Assembly: GCF_009707365.1 (NCBI RefSeq)
Contig: NZ_CP046122.1
Location: 1,612,001-1,676,000 of the forward strand
Source: Microlunatus sp. Gsoil 973
GTDB lineage: Bacteria > Actinomycetota > Actinomycetes > Propionibacteriales > Propionibacteriaceae
DNA: 64,000 nt
Direction: 5' to 3'
A program made the position numbers and the translations under genes. Under the pieces are notes generated by a model, which ran no database searches, was not told where the DNA came from, and saw only the letters and a list, made by a program, of their open reading frames with translations. This document shows, one piece after another, positions 63,472 through 64,000 of the stretch; the first letter of the stretch is position 1, and every line of letters begins with the position of its first letter.

Positions 63472-64000
63472 TCAGCCTCGTCCGAGCAACTCGTTGATCT
63501 TCTTCAAGCGTTCGGTGACGGCCGCCTCGGTGCCGTGCGTGGTCGGCCGGTAGTAGTCGGCGCCCTCGAGCACATCTGGCAGGTATTGCTGGGCCGCGAT
63601 GCCGTGCGGCTCGTCGTGGGCGTAGCGATAGCCGACGCCGTGACCGTACTTCTGCGCGGACGCGTAATGGGCGTCGCGCAGATGCGGTGGGACGACGCCG
63701 ATCTTGCCATCCCGGACATCCGCCCGGGCCTCACCGATGGCTGTCACCACGGCGTTGGACTTCGGGGCCAGCGCGCAGTGGATCACCGCATGGGCCAGGG
63801 TGATCGCGCCCTCGGGCATACCGATCAATTGCACCGTCTGGGCCGCGGCGACGGCGACCTGGATCGCTGTCGGGTCTGCCATCCCGATGTCCTCGCTGGC
63901 CAGGATCATGATCCGGCGGGCGATGAACCTCGGGTCCTCACCGGCCTCGATCATCCGGGCCAGGTAGTGCAACGAGGCGTTGACGTCGGACCCGCGCATC
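63472..64000 (-). CDS. rarA: RarA/MgsA replication-associated recombination ATPase (C-terminal part)
   Basis: The gene runs off the right edge; only the last 176 residues are seen. RarA is a clamp-loader-like AAA+ ATPase acting at stalled replication forks. The visible C-terminal part is the helical tetramerisation region: [63 protein letters not shown], and [27 protein letters not shown], all characteristic. The ATPase motifs lie outside the window. In many actinobacteria rarA lies just upstream of the DUF948-alaS set; here about 9 kb of accessory genes intervene. Confidence 0.95.
   Translation of the reverse strand, partial: MRGSDVNASLHYLARMIEAGEDPRFIARRIMILASEDIGMADPTAIQVAVAAAQTVQLIGMPEGAITLAHAVIHCALAPKSNAVVTAIGEARADVRDGKIGVVPPHLRDAHYASAQKYGHGVGYRYAHDEPHGIAAQQYLPDVLEGADYYRPTTHGTEAAVTERLKKINELLGRG

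Overview
This is a high-GC actinobacterial chromosome segment. The gene order, the proteasomal ATPase, MihF, a helicase-dead PriA and the type-2 PyrF point to Actinomycetota. A Propionibacteriales/Propionibacteriaceae (Microlunatus-like) host is my best guess, made from memory of gene order and not from a database search. There is no rRNA, tRNA, CRISPR array, integrase or transposase that I can recognise. Both window edges cut genes: ruvB at the left and rarA at the right.

Layout. 0-3 kb: ruvC-ruvA-ruvB and a stand-alone Escherichia-type argG. 3-5 kb: a receiver/PAS/PAS/histidine kinase hybrid facing the proteasomal ATPase gene arc. 5.6-10.7 kb: a minus-strand set (HAD phosphatase, orphan family-5 solute-binding lipoprotein, tRNA m1A58 methyltransferase, arc), the first three joined by 4-base overlaps. 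10.8-15.6 kb: metH and a PAC2 gene on the plus strand, ending at a perfect 17-bp hairpin. 15.6-37.3 kb: a long minus-strand housekeeping backbone (carA-carB-pyrD-pyrF, mihF-gmk-rpoZ-coaBC-metK, priA, fmt-rsmB, App1-type phosphatase, diacylglycerol-kinase-like protein, rpe). It is interrupted by plus-strand accessory genes: an amidohydrolase, a TTC38-like TPR protein and a DUF4037 protein. 37.4-41.1 kb: two MarR regulators and a 14-TM exporter with a long coiled-coil tail. 41.1-54.6 kb: nusB, efp, a GNAT acetyltransferase, a secreted DUF4214/beta-helix protein, aroB-aroK-aroC-aroE-mltG-ruvX-alaS and two small membrane proteins. 54.7-57.5 kb: a repeat-flanked AbiEi/DUF559-type gene, a TetR regulator and an NTF2-like protein with a Thr-Asp-His repeat. 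57.6-63.4 kb: a complete peptide-type ABC transporter. The end is the C-terminus of rarA.

How it works together. The backbone couples pyrimidine synthesis, guanylate kinase, RNA polymerase omega, coenzyme A and S-adenosylmethionine synthesis, translation initiation and the shikimate pathway, mostly through ATGA/GTGA/TGATG overlaps. A PyrR-type RNA hairpin candidate precedes carA, although pyrR, pyrB and pyrC are not in the window.

The most unusual content is non-coding. One family of dispersed palindromic elements (core TCAAAGTTTGA, then a conserved GTGCGGCTSCGACACGCCG block) occurs at four loci, two of them expanded into tandem arrays. A second, sequence-unrelated family (imperfect palindromes centred on CACGTG) lies between the kinase and arc. 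Both families space their palindromes about 50-54 bp apart, close to five DNA helical turns. Both sit where the conserved actinobacterial gene order is broken by accessory genes. One of the accessory genes, for a DUF559/Vsr-like nuclease-fold protein, is bracketed by the first family on both sides.
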